Source of the DNA: Fuchsiella alkaliacetigena
GTDB taxonomy: Bacteria; Bacillota; Halanaerobiia; Halobacteroidales; Acetohalobiaceae
NCBI RefSeq assembly: GCF_023227765.1
Contig: NZ_JALKBZ010000001.1
Location: 1-64,000 of the forward strand
Direction of reading: 5' to 3'
Length of the DNA stretch: 64,000 nt
Shown here piece by piece: positions 55,910 to 64,000 of this stretch. The stretch's first letter is position 1; each line of letters opens with the position of its first letter. A program made the translations under genes and the position numbers. A model generated the notes under the pieces. It saw nothing but the letters and a program-made list of their open reading frames with translations, ran no database searches and had not been told where the DNA came from.

Positions 55910-56075
55910 TATAGATAGTCCTCCATTAGTTTAACTAACCAATGACAGCCCTAGAGCTATTAACTCTAAAACCAGCCTAAATTAAAAAATAGCTCTAATT
56001 CAGACTTCGGCTCCTTTTCCTTTCCTTAATAAAAATCCTCTAAGTACTAATAAAGGGAGCACCTCCATCTTAAGT
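55910..56075 (-). promoter_or_regulatory. Lysine riboswitch (L box)
   Basis: On the minus strand, upstream of dapB, the hallmark segments occur in order: AAGATGGAGGTGC (P1/core), AGTA, AAAGG, GGAGCCGAAG (closing P2), GGCTGG, GGGCTGTCA, and GGAGGACTATCT, which pairs back to AGATGG for P1. This is the order of the Bacillus lysC L box. A terminator hairpin follows, so binding of lysine should stop transcription of dapB and what is downstream. Confidence 0.94.
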
Positions 56076-56132
56076 CTTATTCTATTCTACTTTATTTTCT
56101 AATAAATAAATTTAAATGTCAAGCTAAAAGAA

Positions 56133-56162
56133 AGAAAGGAGGGAATTAATCCACTCCTTTCT
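56133..56162 (-). terminator. Terminator of the YflT-like stress gene
   Basis: Stem AGAAAGGAG / CTCCTTTCT. On the minus strand it is followed by TTCTTTTAG. It separates this gene from the lysine riboswitch. Confidence 0.75.
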
Positions 56163-56177
56163 CAATTTAAGCATTAT

Positions 56178-56684
56178 TTAATGAATTTCAATCTCAGTAG
56201 CACCATTTCTCTGCATAATAGCTTCAATATCAGCTAATTGGTCTCGATCCTCTAAACCTTCACAGATAGCTAAAATGTTTCCTTGACGAACCTGATTCTC
56301 ATACTCTTGGCTCGCTTCCTCTGGAATTCCATAGTCCACTAAAGCTCCCGTTAAACCACCGGCTACAGCTCCACTTAAACCAGCAGCAATAGGGCCCGCA
56401 GCTATGATAGGCCCTACTCCAGGAATAGCAAAGAGACCAGCTCCGGCCATTAAACCGGCAATACCACCAATTGCTCCTCCTGTGGCAGTACCATCACCTA
56501 AGTTTTGATTTTCAAAAGACATCTCTGTTTTACCACGTTGACCTTGTTGCTCTTCACCTGTAGCTCCTTCTTCTCCTTTAGCTACAATTGAAATCTCACC
56601 TTCATCCAAACCGGCTTGTTTAATCTCATTAACTGCTCTTTCAGCTCGTTCTTCATTAGCAAAAACTCCTATTACAGACGACAT
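56178..56684 (-). CDS. YflT-like general stress protein
   Basis: 168 residues. N-terminal YflT/DUF1269-like half (IGVFANEERAERAVNEIKQ, 5-23), then a glycine/alanine-rich hydrophobic stretch (about 68-115, GGAIGGIAGLMAGAGL and onward), and an acidic C-terminal half. Related proteins belong to heat- or salt-induced stress regulons. Function unproven. It lies between ymxH and the lysine riboswitch, with AGGAGG before the ATG. Confidence 0.75.
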   Translation of the reverse strand: MSSVIGVFANEERAERAVNEIKQAGLDEGEISIVAKGEEGATGEEQQGQRGKTEMSFENQNLGDGTATGGAIGGIAGLMAGAGLFAIPGVGPIIAAGPIAAGLSGAVAGGLTGALVDYGIPEEASQEYENQVRQGNILAICEGLEDRDQLADIEAIMQRNGATEIEIH

Positions 56685-56755
56685 AATATATCTAACCTCC
56701 TTAGTAAATTAACTTAAGTTTAATATATACTAGAATTAAGGAGGCTATCCTGTAA

Positions 56756-57022
56756 TTATATGGATGCTCGCTGTGCTTGTAAATCATTCTCTAAATCAAC
56801 AATCACTACTTCCGAGCCTACCTTTTGAACGGCCTGCCAAGGAATAAGTAAGTATTTTTCTTCTCCAAAAAAACCCATCACCCCTTCTTGATTAGGAATG
56901 ATTATCGATTCAATATCTCCTGTTTCCACATCAATAACTAATTCACTTTCACTAATTATACCCAACCTACCTCCATCATCCATATTTATAATTTCTTTAC
57001 CTTGCAAAGCACTCAACTTCAT
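56756..57022 (-). CDS. ymxH: YlmC/YmxH sporulation protein
   Basis: 88 residues from the ATG at 57022 (GGAGG upstream; the frame begins 17 codons earlier without support). PRC-barrel-like: KLSALQGKEIINMDDGGRLG (2-21), DVETGDIESIIIPN, LIPWQAVQKVGSEVVIVDL. The YlmC/YmxH family is linked to sporulation and lies next to the dipicolinate genes in Bacillus, as here. Biochemical role unknown. Confidence 0.87.
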   Translation of the reverse strand: MKLSALQGKEIINMDDGGRLGIISESELVIDVETGDIESIIIPNQEGVMGFFGEEKYLLIPWQAVQKVGSEVVIVDLENDLQAQRASI

Positions 57023-57090
57023 CCTAATACCTCCTTCACTATCCTTATAATAATATTTTATGCAGTTAAGCAAGGAGGTATTAAAAGTTT

Positions 57091-57528
57091 TCAGTCTTTA
57101 ATTCCGGTATGTCCGAATCCTCCTTGAGCCCTATTACTTTTAGAAAGCTGCTTAACTTCCTTCCACTCCACTTCTACATACTCCTGTACAATCAGTTGAG
57201 CAATTCGAGCTTCCTTTTCAATTGTAAAAGGTTCTTGGCCATGATTAATCAAAATCACTCCAATTTCACCTCGATAACCAGGATCGATCACTCCATCAGC
57301 ATTTAAAACTGTAATTCCGTGCTCTAAAGCTAGTCCACTTCTCGGATTTACAAAGGCTACATAGCCCCGCGGTAAAGCAATTGCTATTCCGGTTTTAAAT
57401 AACTTACGTTCTCCGGGCTTCAAAGTAGCTGATTCAACAGTATAAAGATCCAATCCGGCATCTTCACCTGCATGTTTATAAGTTGGTAAAGGTACTGAAT
57501 CATCTAAGCGCTTAATTTCAATTTCCAT
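57091..57528 (-). CDS. dut: dUTP diphosphatase
   Basis: 145 residues from the ATG at 57528 (GGGAG upstream; an in-frame start 11 codons earlier is weaker). All five dUTPase motifs are visible: HAGEDAGLDLYTVE, NPRSGLALEHG (about 64-74), NADGVIDPGYRGEIGV (about 78-93), ARIAQLIV, and the C-terminal RAQGGFGHTG. It hydrolyses dUTP to dUMP, keeping uracil out of DNA. A homotrimer is usual. Confidence 0.96.
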   Translation of the reverse strand: MEIEIKRLDDSVPLPTYKHAGEDAGLDLYTVESATLKPGERKLFKTGIAIALPRGYVAFVNPRSGLALEHGITVLNADGVIDPGYRGEIGVILINHGQEPFTIEKEARIAQLIVQEYVEVEWKEVKQLSKSNRAQGGFGHTGIKD

Positions 57529-57697
57529 TTCAAATTCTCCCTTCCCTAATTCAACTTCCAATACTAATCATATATAAGAAAAGCTAGCTGATAAAGATTT
57601 TATTTGCCTCAATATATTTAGACTATGAATAAGTAGCTACATTATATTTTCAATAAAACATTATTTTTTCCTGTCGAAAGTTTAAATTTCCCAGTAT

Positions 57698-58429
57698 TTA
57701 ATCAGCTAAAAGTTGAGAAACTGTTACTAACTGATATCCCTCGTCTTTTAACCTTTTTATCATCGTAGGTAAAGCTTTAACTGTAGGTTCTGTAGGATGC
57801 ATTAAAACTATTCCTCCCTTATCTGCCTTAGTTAATACTCGTTTAGTTATTATTTCTGGAGCTGGACGCTGCCAATCGATAGTATCTGCCGTCCACATAA
57901 TAGTCTTATATCCTAGCTCATCTACTATCTGCACTACCTTATCATTATACTCTCCATATGGGGGAGCAAAAAGATCGGTCTCTTTTCCGGTAACTTCCTT
58001 TAATAATTTCTCATTATCTTTAATTAAACTAACTAATTCTTCCTTAGATAGTTGATTAGGATGGGCATGACTATAACCGTGATTACCTATTTCATGACCT
58101 GCTTCAGCTATCTCTTGGGTTAACTCTGGATACTTCTCTACCCACTTACCGATAAAGAAGAAGGTAGCTTTAACATCTTCGGCTGCCAATACATCCAACA
58201 TCTCAGGAATATACTCTTGCCCCCAGGCTACGTTGATAGTTAAAGCCATCGCTTCTTTATCCTCCGGGCCCTGATAATAAGGCTCAGCAGCAGTAGGCAC
58301 TGCTCGCTGATTACCAGCTATAAATAACCTAACTCCTACTCCTAACATCAAAACTACAACTAAAGCTATTAGTAACAAGTGACTTTTATTCTCCCAAAAA
58401 TCGAGTAGCTTTTTAAGATTAATTAACAT
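57698..58429 (-). CDS. Polysaccharide deacetylase, copy 1
   Basis: 243 residues. Membrane anchor about 16-32, then a NodB domain: ALTINVAWGQEYIPEMLDVL (about 62-81), metal motif GNHGYSHAHPN (about 115-125), LFAPPYGEYND and the C-terminal IVLMHPTEPTVKALP. Note AW in place of the usual D-D/FDDG opening, which weakens one catalytic aspartate. Family: PdaB/YlxY-type, some of which act in spore cortex formation. YlxY sits near dut/ymxH in Bacillus too. Confidence 0.87.
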   Translation of the reverse strand: MLINLKKLLDFWENKSHLLLIALVVVLMLGVGVRLFIAGNQRAVPTAAEPYYQGPEDKEAMALTINVAWGQEYIPEMLDVLAAEDVKATFFFIGKWVEKYPELTQEIAEAGHEIGNHGYSHAHPNQLSKEELVSLIKDNEKLLKEVTGKETDLFAPPYGEYNDKVVQIVDELGYKTIMWTADTIDWQRPAPEIITKRVLTKADKGGIVLMHPTEPTVKALPTMIKRLKDEGYQLVTVSQLLAD

Positions 58430-58443
58430 CGGCTAGCCTCCCG

Positions 58444-59214
58444 TTAATTTCCTAATTTTTTCTGTAAACCAGAATGGCTTTCGATATAATAGTCTTCGTC
58501 ATAGGTCAATTCAGACAGCTTAACTAACTCATAACCTCGCTCCTGTAGCTTAGGAATCACTCTCTCCAGTGCTTCCGGAGTATGAGGAGCATTATTATGC
58601 ATTAAGATAATATCTCCAGCCTCAGACTTCTCCAACAGCCGCTCCACAATAAAGTCCACTCCCGGCTCCTTCCAGTCTAATGAATCAATACTCCACTGAA
58701 TAGTCTGAAAACCTAAGTCCTCTGCCACCTCAATCACCTTATTACTATACTCTCCAAAAGGAGGTCGAAATAACTTAGGCTGCTCTCCAACCAAATCCTC
58801 TATCAACTCTTGATTATATTCTAGTTCTTCAGCAATCTCATCTCTACTTAAGGAGTTAAGATGAGGATGGCTATAAGTATGATTGCCTATTTCATGGCCT
58901 TCAGCAGCAATCTTTTTAGCCATTTCCGGATAATCTTCTAGCCAGTTACCTCCGAAGAAAAAAGTAATAGTCACCTCATGCTCAGCAAAAATCTCCAATA
59001 AATGCGGAGTATGCTCTGCTCCCCACATGCCATCTAGAGTAATAGCTAATTTCTGCTCCTCGGTATCCACTTTATAAATAGGAACTAATCTATCTTCAGT
59101 CAGTTGTACTACTTCCTGAGTTAAATTAGAGGTTAAACTACCTAAGAGAAAAACTCCTATCCCAACTATCAAAACTAAAATTACAGCTACTCTCTTGGAA
59201 AAGTAAAGCTCCAT
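58444..59214 (-). CDS. Polysaccharide deacetylase, copy 2
   Basis: About 256 residues from the ATG at 59214; a TTG two codons upstream is also possible (GGGAGG ahead). Membrane anchor about 8-25, NodB domain with LAITLDGMWGAEHTPHLLEI, metal motif GNHTYSHPHLN, LFRPPFGEYSN and IILMHNNAPHTPEAL. It keeps an Asp at the start of the domain (LDGMWG). A tandem paralogue of the next gene, 14 nt apart. Probably an exported peptidoglycan deacetylase. Confidence 0.87.
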   Translation of the reverse strand: MELYFSKRVAVILVLIVGIGVFLLGSLTSNLTQEVVQLTEDRLVPIYKVDTEEQKLAITLDGMWGAEHTPHLLEIFAEHEVTITFFFGGNWLEDYPEMAKKIAAEGHEIGNHTYSHPHLNSLSRDEIAEELEYNQELIEDLVGEQPKLFRPPFGEYSNKVIEVAEDLGFQTIQWSIDSLDWKEPGVDFIVERLLEKSEAGDIILMHNNAPHTPEALERVIPKLQERGYELVKLSELTYDEDYYIESHSGLQKKLGN

Positions 59215-59408
59215 AGCCAAAATTCCTCCCTATAATTGCTTCCTGCTAAGTACTTATGCAAATTATATTTGGAATAGAAGTGAATAGCCAATATTAAAAG
59301 AGAGTTGAGTAAAATATATATTTTAAAAATAACATTAATATTTTAGTAAATCGCTAATATACTTTTATATAACAGTGATGATTTGTTTAAAACAATATCA
59401 GTCTAATG

Positions 59409-59468
59409 TTTCAAAGGACAGATGATAAATGATAGAGGATAAATTAAGATCAAAAGATAAAGTTCAAG
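59409..59468. repeat. Dispersed repeat shared with 30396-30480
   Basis: 59439-59468 is a perfect 30-nt match to the reverse strand of 30396-30425 (unit begins ATAAATTAAGATC). 59409-59438 matches the reverse strand of 30451-30480 at 27 of 30 positions. In the other copy, 25 nt are inserted between the two halves. Confidence 0.88.
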
Positions 59469-59753
59469 TTCTAAAAAAACAATATCAAGGTCTATTGTGG
59501 CGTTAATGACCTAGTGGGGGAAGTTTCCAGAATAATGACTAGCTTTGCGTCGCGCCGTTCCAACACCTTTTTCTAACTTAGTGCTATTTACAAATGCTTT
59601 GATATATTATGATTTGACCAAAGCATTTTAGAAAGCAATGAGCAATTTCGACGAAAAACCTGAATCCCACTCTGAAACAACCCCCACTGGGATATAAAGC
59701 GCAAAATTATGTTAGCGGAAGACGCATCAAACATATTTTTCGTTATCAGCACG

Positions 59754-59935
59754 GCCAAATGGGTGTTTATAAGCGATATTAAAGTTTATTTTTTAGTACT
59801 TCTTGACGAATCGGAGCTAAAATAAGAGCTGTTTTAGTCAATTTTTCTAATTAAAATTGACTTGCTCTTATTTTAGTGGAGATGAGTCTTAGAAGTACTA
59901 AAATAAACTTTTTTAGCTTTAAACATCCATTTGGC
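59754..59935. repeat. 182-bp imperfect palindrome
   Basis: The arms 59754-59845 and 59853-59935 are inverted copies. Matching blocks include GCCAAATGG, AGTTTATTTT, AGTACTTCT, CTAAAATAAGAGC and the perfect inner stem AGTCAATTTT / AAAATTGACT around a 7-nt loop. The whole would fold into one long hairpin. No reading frame or transposase is present; it could be a MITE, an insertion-sequence remnant or a structured RNA. Confidence 0.75.
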
Positions 59936-60073
59936 TCCCCACGCCAACGCAACAATATACTAATAATGGATAATAGACAACAATAGAGTTTTGATCTTTT
60001 AAACTTCAACTATTAACTATACACTATTAGCTATTAACTGTTAAGTATTAATTGTTAAAGGAGTTTTAAACTT

Positions 60074-60838
60074 ATGCAGTGGATGAATGTTTTCACAATT
60101 ACCAAAAAAAAATTATTGGTTTGCTGTTTAGTATTTTTCTTCGCTGGCAAGTTATTAGCCTTCGGCATCAGCCAACCTGATAGTTCTTTGAATAAACTAA
60201 TAGTAGTTGATGCTGGCCACGGAGGAATAGATGATGGAACTAGTAGCAATCAAGTCAAAGAAAAAGAAATTAACCTTAAAGTAGCTAAATACTTAACTGA
60301 TTACCTATCTAAGGGAAGTTTAAAGGTAGTAATGACTAGGAAGGACGATTCATTATACCAAAATAATCGCAGGAAGGATATTATTCAACGAGCTAAAATG
60401 GCTAATCAAAGAAATGCCGATCTTTTTATAAGTATCCATGTCAATAGCTTTCCGGGCACTAGTTCCTTTGGCGGTCAAAGCTTTTACACACCTGAATGTG
60501 AAGAAAGCAAGCAGTTAGCTGGATTTATACAGGAAGAACTGATCAACATTCAACCTGAAAACTATCGCCAAATCAAACCCGGGCCCTTTTATGTGCTTCA
60601 ACACACAGAAATGCCAGCCGTCTTAGTAGAAGTAGGCTTCTTAAGTAATCCTCAAGACTTTCAAAGATTAACTAATGAAGAAGAACTAAAAAGAATTGCC
60701 AAAGCAATAGAAACAGGAGTTATCAACTATTTAAATGAAAAATTAGAGCAGCAATCAACCAAAAACGAAGTACCAGCTTCTTCTTTAGATAGCAATAACC
60801 AAAAACTAGAACCTACTTTAGATCCTCCCCGACCTTAA
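60074..60838 (+). CDS. cwlD: N-acetylmuramoyl-L-alanine amidase (CwlD type)
   Basis: 254 residues. A hydrophobic N-terminus (KLLVCCLVFFFAGKLLAFG, about 12-31) exports it. Amidase_3 zinc residues: VVDAGHGGIDDG (about 44-55), KEKEINLKVAKYL (Glu about 65), LFISIHVNSFPG (about 118-129) and PAVLVEVGFLSN (catalytic Glu, about 184-195). CwlD makes muramic-delta-lactam in spore cortex together with PdaA-type deacetylases. Two deacetylases lie 0.9 kb away. AAAGGAG precedes the ATG. Confidence 0.88.
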   Translation: MQWMNVFTITKKKLLVCCLVFFFAGKLLAFGISQPDSSLNKLIVVDAGHGGIDDGTSSNQVKEKEINLKVAKYLTDYLSKGSLKVVMTRKDDSLYQNNRRKDIIQRAKMANQRNADLFISIHVNSFPGTSSFGGQSFYTPECEESKQLAGFIQEELINIQPENYRQIKPGPFYVLQHTEMPAVLVEVGFLSNPQDFQRLTNEEELKRIAKAIETGVINYLNEKLEQQSTKNEVPASSLDSNNQKLEPTLDPPRP

Positions 60839-60844
60839 AGTATA

Positions 60845-60883
60845 AAAGAGACTGATTCTCTGGCTAAGAAAATCAGTCTCTTT
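60845..60883. terminator. Bidirectional terminator, cwlD / SleB-like
   Basis: 13-bp perfect stem AAAGAGACTGATT / AATCAGTCTCTTT with a 13-nt loop between convergent genes. T-rich on the minus strand (TTTTATACTTT). Confidence 0.8.
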
Positions 60884-60891
60884 AAAGAAAG

Positions 60892-61845
60892 TTATTCGGC
60901 AAATAAATGATTACCGATCTTAACTATAGTATCACGAGTTGAAAGCCACCACAAAGTAGTAGCAGTATCAGGATTATAAAAGTATAAAGCCCCTCTAGAA
61001 GGATCTTTACCAGATAAAGCATCATCAGCTGCTTGATAGGCTTGTCTATCAGGTTGCCTATAAATATGTCCGTTACTAACGGGAGTAAACTGACCTCGTT
61101 GATAAATTACATCCCTAATATTATCGGGAAACTGACTATCAATTACTCTATTTAAAACAACTGCTCCTACAGCAACTTGGCCAGTATATGGTTCACCACG
61201 AGCCTCACTATAAATTAATCGAGCTAAAAGATCTTTTTCTTCTTCAGTAACCGTTAAGGCAACTACCTCTCTAGCCGTTAAATTATCAATAGGTAAAGTA
61301 ATCTTATCGCCCCTTCTAATCACATCACTACTATCCATATCATTTAATTTTCTAATTACTGCTACTGAAGTATTAAATTCCCTGGCTAAATCATATAAAG
61401 TGTCTCCGGGCCGGACATTATAATCTAAAGTATTCAGATGAGCCACCTGTATATTATCTAAGGAACTATTATCTACTTTAATAGTTATATTCTCATATGT
61501 ATTCTTATTTAAAGTATAACTTCCTCGATCATCATTTTTATAGGTTTCTGCTAAAAGTCTAACCTTAAAAGCATCTTTTTCTGCTTCATCTTCTTTACTT
61601 TCCAGAGAGTATTCCAAAGGAATTTCAATAGTATCTCCTGCTCTAATAAATCTATTTCCTAAGTTATTTACTTCCTTTAGCCTATCTACAGTAGTTCCAA
61701 ACTCTCTAGCAATATTAACTAAAGCATCATCACTCTGCACCTTGTAGCGAATTTTAAACTCGCTGCCGGCCCATAAATTAGTTGCTGATATAAGTAATAG
61801 TAGAACTACTAAAATCAAAATAATATTTAACTTTTTTGTATTCAT
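60892..61845 (-). CDS. LysM-SleB type cell-wall hydrolase
   Basis: 317 residues from the ATG at 61845 (GAGGAGG upstream; the TTG at 61860 overlaps that site). Signal peptide about 8-25, LysM about 30-75 (RYKVQSDDALVNIAREFGTT), LysM about 140-186 (YNVRPGDTLYDLAREFNTS), then a SleB/Hydrolase_2 domain with the catalytic Glu in LIYSEARGEPYTGQVAVGAV (about 206-225). SleB-type enzymes cut peptidoglycan, in Bacillus the spore cortex during germination. The LysM repeats bind the wall. Confidence 0.9.
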   Translation of the reverse strand: MNTKKLNIILILVVLLLLISATNLWAGSEFKIRYKVQSDDALVNIAREFGTTVDRLKEVNNLGNRFIRAGDTIEIPLEYSLESKEDEAEKDAFKVRLLAETYKNDDRGSYTLNKNTYENITIKVDNSSLDNIQVAHLNTLDYNVRPGDTLYDLAREFNTSVAVIRKLNDMDSSDVIRRGDKITLPIDNLTAREVVALTVTEEEKDLLARLIYSEARGEPYTGQVAVGAVVLNRVIDSQFPDNIRDVIYQRGQFTPVSNGHIYRQPDRQAYQAADDALSGKDPSRGALYFYNPDTATTLWWLSTRDTIVKIGNHLFAE

Positions 61846-61943
61846 ATCAATCCTCCTCAATTAGCAAAATTATATATATGTATTTTTGCTCTATAATTTA
61901 TATTCTTGGTCAAACCCTTAAATCCTGTTTTTAGATGGAAATT

Positions 61944-64000
61944 TCAACTGGAATCCCAAAATTTATTGATTTCTTCAGCTACTATTTCAATCTTTGAACT
62001 TAAAACTTGACATCCCCGAGGGATTGAATTAATAAAAACTTGACCATACCTTCTATTAATAATCCTCTTATCCAATACTACTACTACTCCTTGATCAGTC
62101 TGGGAGCGAATCAGCCTACCAAAGCCCTGTTTAAACTTAATTACCGCTTGAGGTAACATATAATTCAAAAAAGGGTCTTTACCAGTTGACTCTAGCTCTT
62201 CCACTTTAGCCTCTACAATAGGATCAGTAGGCACTTTAAAAGGTAGTTTGACAATCACAACTAAACTCAATTTATCTCCGGGGATATCTACCCCCTCCCA
62301 AAAACTAGCTGTCCCTAAAATTACCGCTGCTTTACTTTCTTTAAAATCCTTAATTAAAAGATGACGCGACTTATCTCCTTGACGATAGAGATCAATTTCA
62401 GCCTCTTTAAGTTCAGATTTTAACTCAAGATAAAAGCTATTCAGCATCTTATAGGAAGTAAAAAGAACTAAGCTGCGACCTTGATTAGCAAATAATAACT
62501 TTGCTAATGCTGCTATAGCTTGCTTAGTAAACTCTTCACTATTCGGGCCCGGTAAATCTATAGGAACTGCCAACATAGCCTGTTGCTGATAATCAAAAGG
62601 ATCACCAGTTCTTAGTTCAGCTACCAACTCCTCTGTTAAACCTAATCTATCTCTAATATATGAAAATGATTGATCAACCGTTAAAGTAGCTGAAGTAAAT
62701 ATTATAGAATCCATCTCAACTAACAGCCGCTCTTTAAACTCAGCTGCAATATCTACTGGGGCTGAATTAAGATTACAGTTAATCTCCCCCTGACTATTTT
62801 GCTTAGTTTCTATCCAATTTACTACTTCTTCCGTCGCCGAATCATTGAGAATAAGATCTACAGTCTCCACCATCTGTTGTAGGTACTTGATTTTAGCTTC
62901 TAAATCTAAACACACTCCTTCATAGTCTTCAAAATCAACTCCAGAAATTAAGGCTAAGTTGCTACTGAGTTTTTTCAGTTCACGTAATAGCTGATTCAAA
63001 GCTAATAAGAAGTTTTCAGCTTCTTCAGTTACTTTAAGCCAATCAGCATGTTCTATTATATTCTCTTTAAGTCGCAGCTTCCCGCTAGCTGTTTCTGTCT
63101 TTAATTCCTGAGTAAAATTAGCCAAACACTCAAAGAAGATATTACTTCTTTCAGTAGATTTTAATACCAAAGGCTGGAGAGTATTATCTATTAAACGTTG
63201 TAACTCTAAGCGCTGCTTTTTTTCAATATCCTCTTTAGCTTGATTGATCCTAAAGCGCAACTCTAGCAAAAAACCTTCTATTCCTTGTTTAGACTCTTTA
63301 GGATATAAGTTATGTAAAAAGCTCAATAATTCTCTTTGACTAACCTTCTTTCCTAGGTAGCTAGTAGCTACCTCTTCAATGTTATGGGCCTCATCCAAAA
63401 TAATATGCTTATATTTAGGCAAGACAGCCATTTCTAAATCCATACCCTCTTCTTTACGTACAGCAATATCAGCAAATAGAAGATGATGGTTAACTACTAA
63501 AATATCAGCACTAATGCTTTCCTGTCTAGCTTGAGTAAAATAGCACCGCTGCTGGTAAGGACAGTTAGCTCTTAAACAGCTTTCACTTTCGGAAGCAACT
63601 CGCTGCCACAGCTTAAATTGAGGTTGAAAAAGCAGTTCGGAACGACAACCGCTTACCGCTTGCTTATTCCAGGCCAGTAGTCTAGAATAAGAGCTGAATT
63701 CTGCTTCACTTAAAACTTCAGTTGCTAAATTTTCTAAGGTGTAAAGCTTTCTTAAACACAGATAGTTACTTCTCCCTTTAACTAAGACTGCCTTAAAGTC
63801 CTTATCCAAAACCTGTTGCAAAAAAGGAATATCCTTTTTAATCAACTGCTCCTGCAAATTGATAGTATTTGTAGAAACTACTACCCTTTGCTTGTTTTGG
63901 AGGGCCCAATAAATACTAGGCACCAAGTAAGCCCAAGACTTACCAGTTCCTGTTCCTGCTTCAACCAACAGATGAGTCTGTCGATTAAAGGCTTTCGCTA
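61944..64000 (-). CDS. dinG: DinG/XPD-like helicase, truncated by the window
   Basis: At least 685 residues. The frame stays open to the last base, so the N-terminus is outside the window; an apparent start at 63968 is only a TTG inside the gene. Walker A EAGTGTGKSWAYLVP, four cysteines of an iron-sulfur domain (YLCLRKLY, then ESCLRANCPYQQRCYF), DEAH box IILDEAHNIEEVA, and a C-terminal QGFGRLIRS motif VI. It is a 5'-3' superfamily 2 helicase, probably acting in DNA repair. No exonuclease domain can be judged, because that part would be upstream. Confidence 0.92.
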   Translation of the reverse strand, partial: AKAFNRQTHLLVEAGTGTGKSWAYLVPSIYWALQNKQRVVVSTNTINLQEQLIKKDIPFLQQVLDKDFKAVLVKGRSNYLCLRKLYTLENLATEVLSEAEFSSYSRLLAWNKQAVSGCRSELLFQPQFKLWQRVASESESCLRANCPYQQRCYFTQARQESISADILVVNHHLLFADIAVRKEEGMDLEMAVLPKYKHIILDEAHNIEEVATSYLGKKVSQRELLSFLHNLYPKESKQGIEGFLLELRFRINQAKEDIEKKQRLELQRLIDNTLQPLVLKSTERSNIFFECLANFTQELKTETASGKLRLKENIIEHADWLKVTEEAENFLLALNQLLRELKKLSSNLALISGVDFEDYEGVCLDLEAKIKYLQQMVETVDLILNDSATEEVVNWIETKQNSQGEINCNLNSAPVDIAAEFKERLLVEMDSIIFTSATLTVDQSFSYIRDRLGLTEELVAELRTGDPFDYQQQAMLAVPIDLPGPNSEEFTKQAIAALAKLLFANQGRSLVLFTSYKMLNSFYLELKSELKEAEIDLYRQGDKSRHLLIKDFKESKAAVILGTASFWEGVDIPGDKLSLVVIVKLPFKVPTDPIVEAKVEELESTGKDPFLNYMLPQAVIKFKQGFGRLIRSQTDQGVVVVLDKRIINRRYGQVFINSIPRGCQVLSSKIEIVAEEINKFWDSS

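Larger units (their letters stand above)
59221..60073. other. 853-bp gene-free interval
   Basis: The longest stretch without a gene. It contains, in order: a segment at 59409-59468 that matches 30396-30480 in inverted orientation; a module at about 59526-59554 (CCAGAATAATGACTAGCT, then GCGTCGC) also found near 30219-30450; a hairpin AAATGCTTTG / CAAAGCATTT (59592-59628); a 182-bp imperfect palindrome (59754-59935); and the short AT repeat at 60030-60053. No coding frame of note. The right end is the leader of cwlD. Confidence 0.6.

Overview
The window is AT-rich, gene-dense, mostly minus-strand DNA from a low-GC anaerobic Firmicute. Many proteins are strongly acidic (the RodZ linker is the extreme case). 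There is a complete dipicolinate synthase pair, a CwlD-type amidase and a SleB-type hydrolase. Gene order around ftsK follows the Bacillus block dut / ymxH / dpaA / dpaB / asd / dapG / dapA / RNase J / tepA / ylzJ / spoIIIE. Together these suggest a halophilic, endospore-capable member of the Halanaerobiales (Halobacteroidaceae-like). That placement is inferred from gene content; no rRNA or marker comparison was possible.

Region 1 (1-12 kb) is accessory. A tight six-gene minus-strand operon (8667 to 197) encodes two different dynamin-like GTPases, a small tail-anchored membrane protein, a large HerA/VirB4-like ATPase with a glycine-zipper and serine-rich insert, an HNH/Endo VII-type nuclease toxin and a SUKH-type immunity protein. 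Directly upstream lies a translationally coupled pair: a membrane diguanylate cyclase and a WYL-domain regulator. The upstream DNA of both operons carries the same 29-nt promoter/operator-like module (8894-8922 and 11697-11725, 24 of 29 identical), so the eight genes probably form one regulon. This is the best candidate for an undescribed system: a membrane-associated conflict or defence apparatus with a nuclease effector.

Region 2 (12-30 kb) holds a flavin reductase-like protein, an alpha/beta hydrolase, a GNAT enzyme, a FIST-SpoIIE-HATPase fusion operonic with an orphan Phd-like protein and an HD-GYP phosphodiesterase, two lipoproteins, a PutP-like symporter with a QueG-like iron-sulfur protein, MalQ, a membrane protein of unknown function, two chemoreceptors and YccF. 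A repeat-rich gene-free interval follows (29994-30497).

Region 3 (30-47 kb) holds argCJBD, a compact SNF2 helicase, SurE, tRNA-Pro and a CAT-anticodon tRNA, a CPBP protease, RodZ, UppP, RecU, two DUF378 proteins, FtsK and a Na/Pi transporter.

Region 4 (47-59 kb) is the lysine/dipicolinate/sporulation block. It includes a ylzJ gene with a CTG start, an RNase J gene with a structured leader, dapA-dapG-asd-dpaB-dpaA-dapB under a clear lysine riboswitch, a YflT-like stress protein, YmxH, dUTPase and two polysaccharide deacetylases.

Region 5 (59-64 kb) begins with an 853-bp gene-free interval carrying a 182-bp imperfect palindrome and repeats shared with the 30-kb interval. It ends with cwlD, a LysM-SleB hydrolase and a DinG-like helicase truncated by the window edge.
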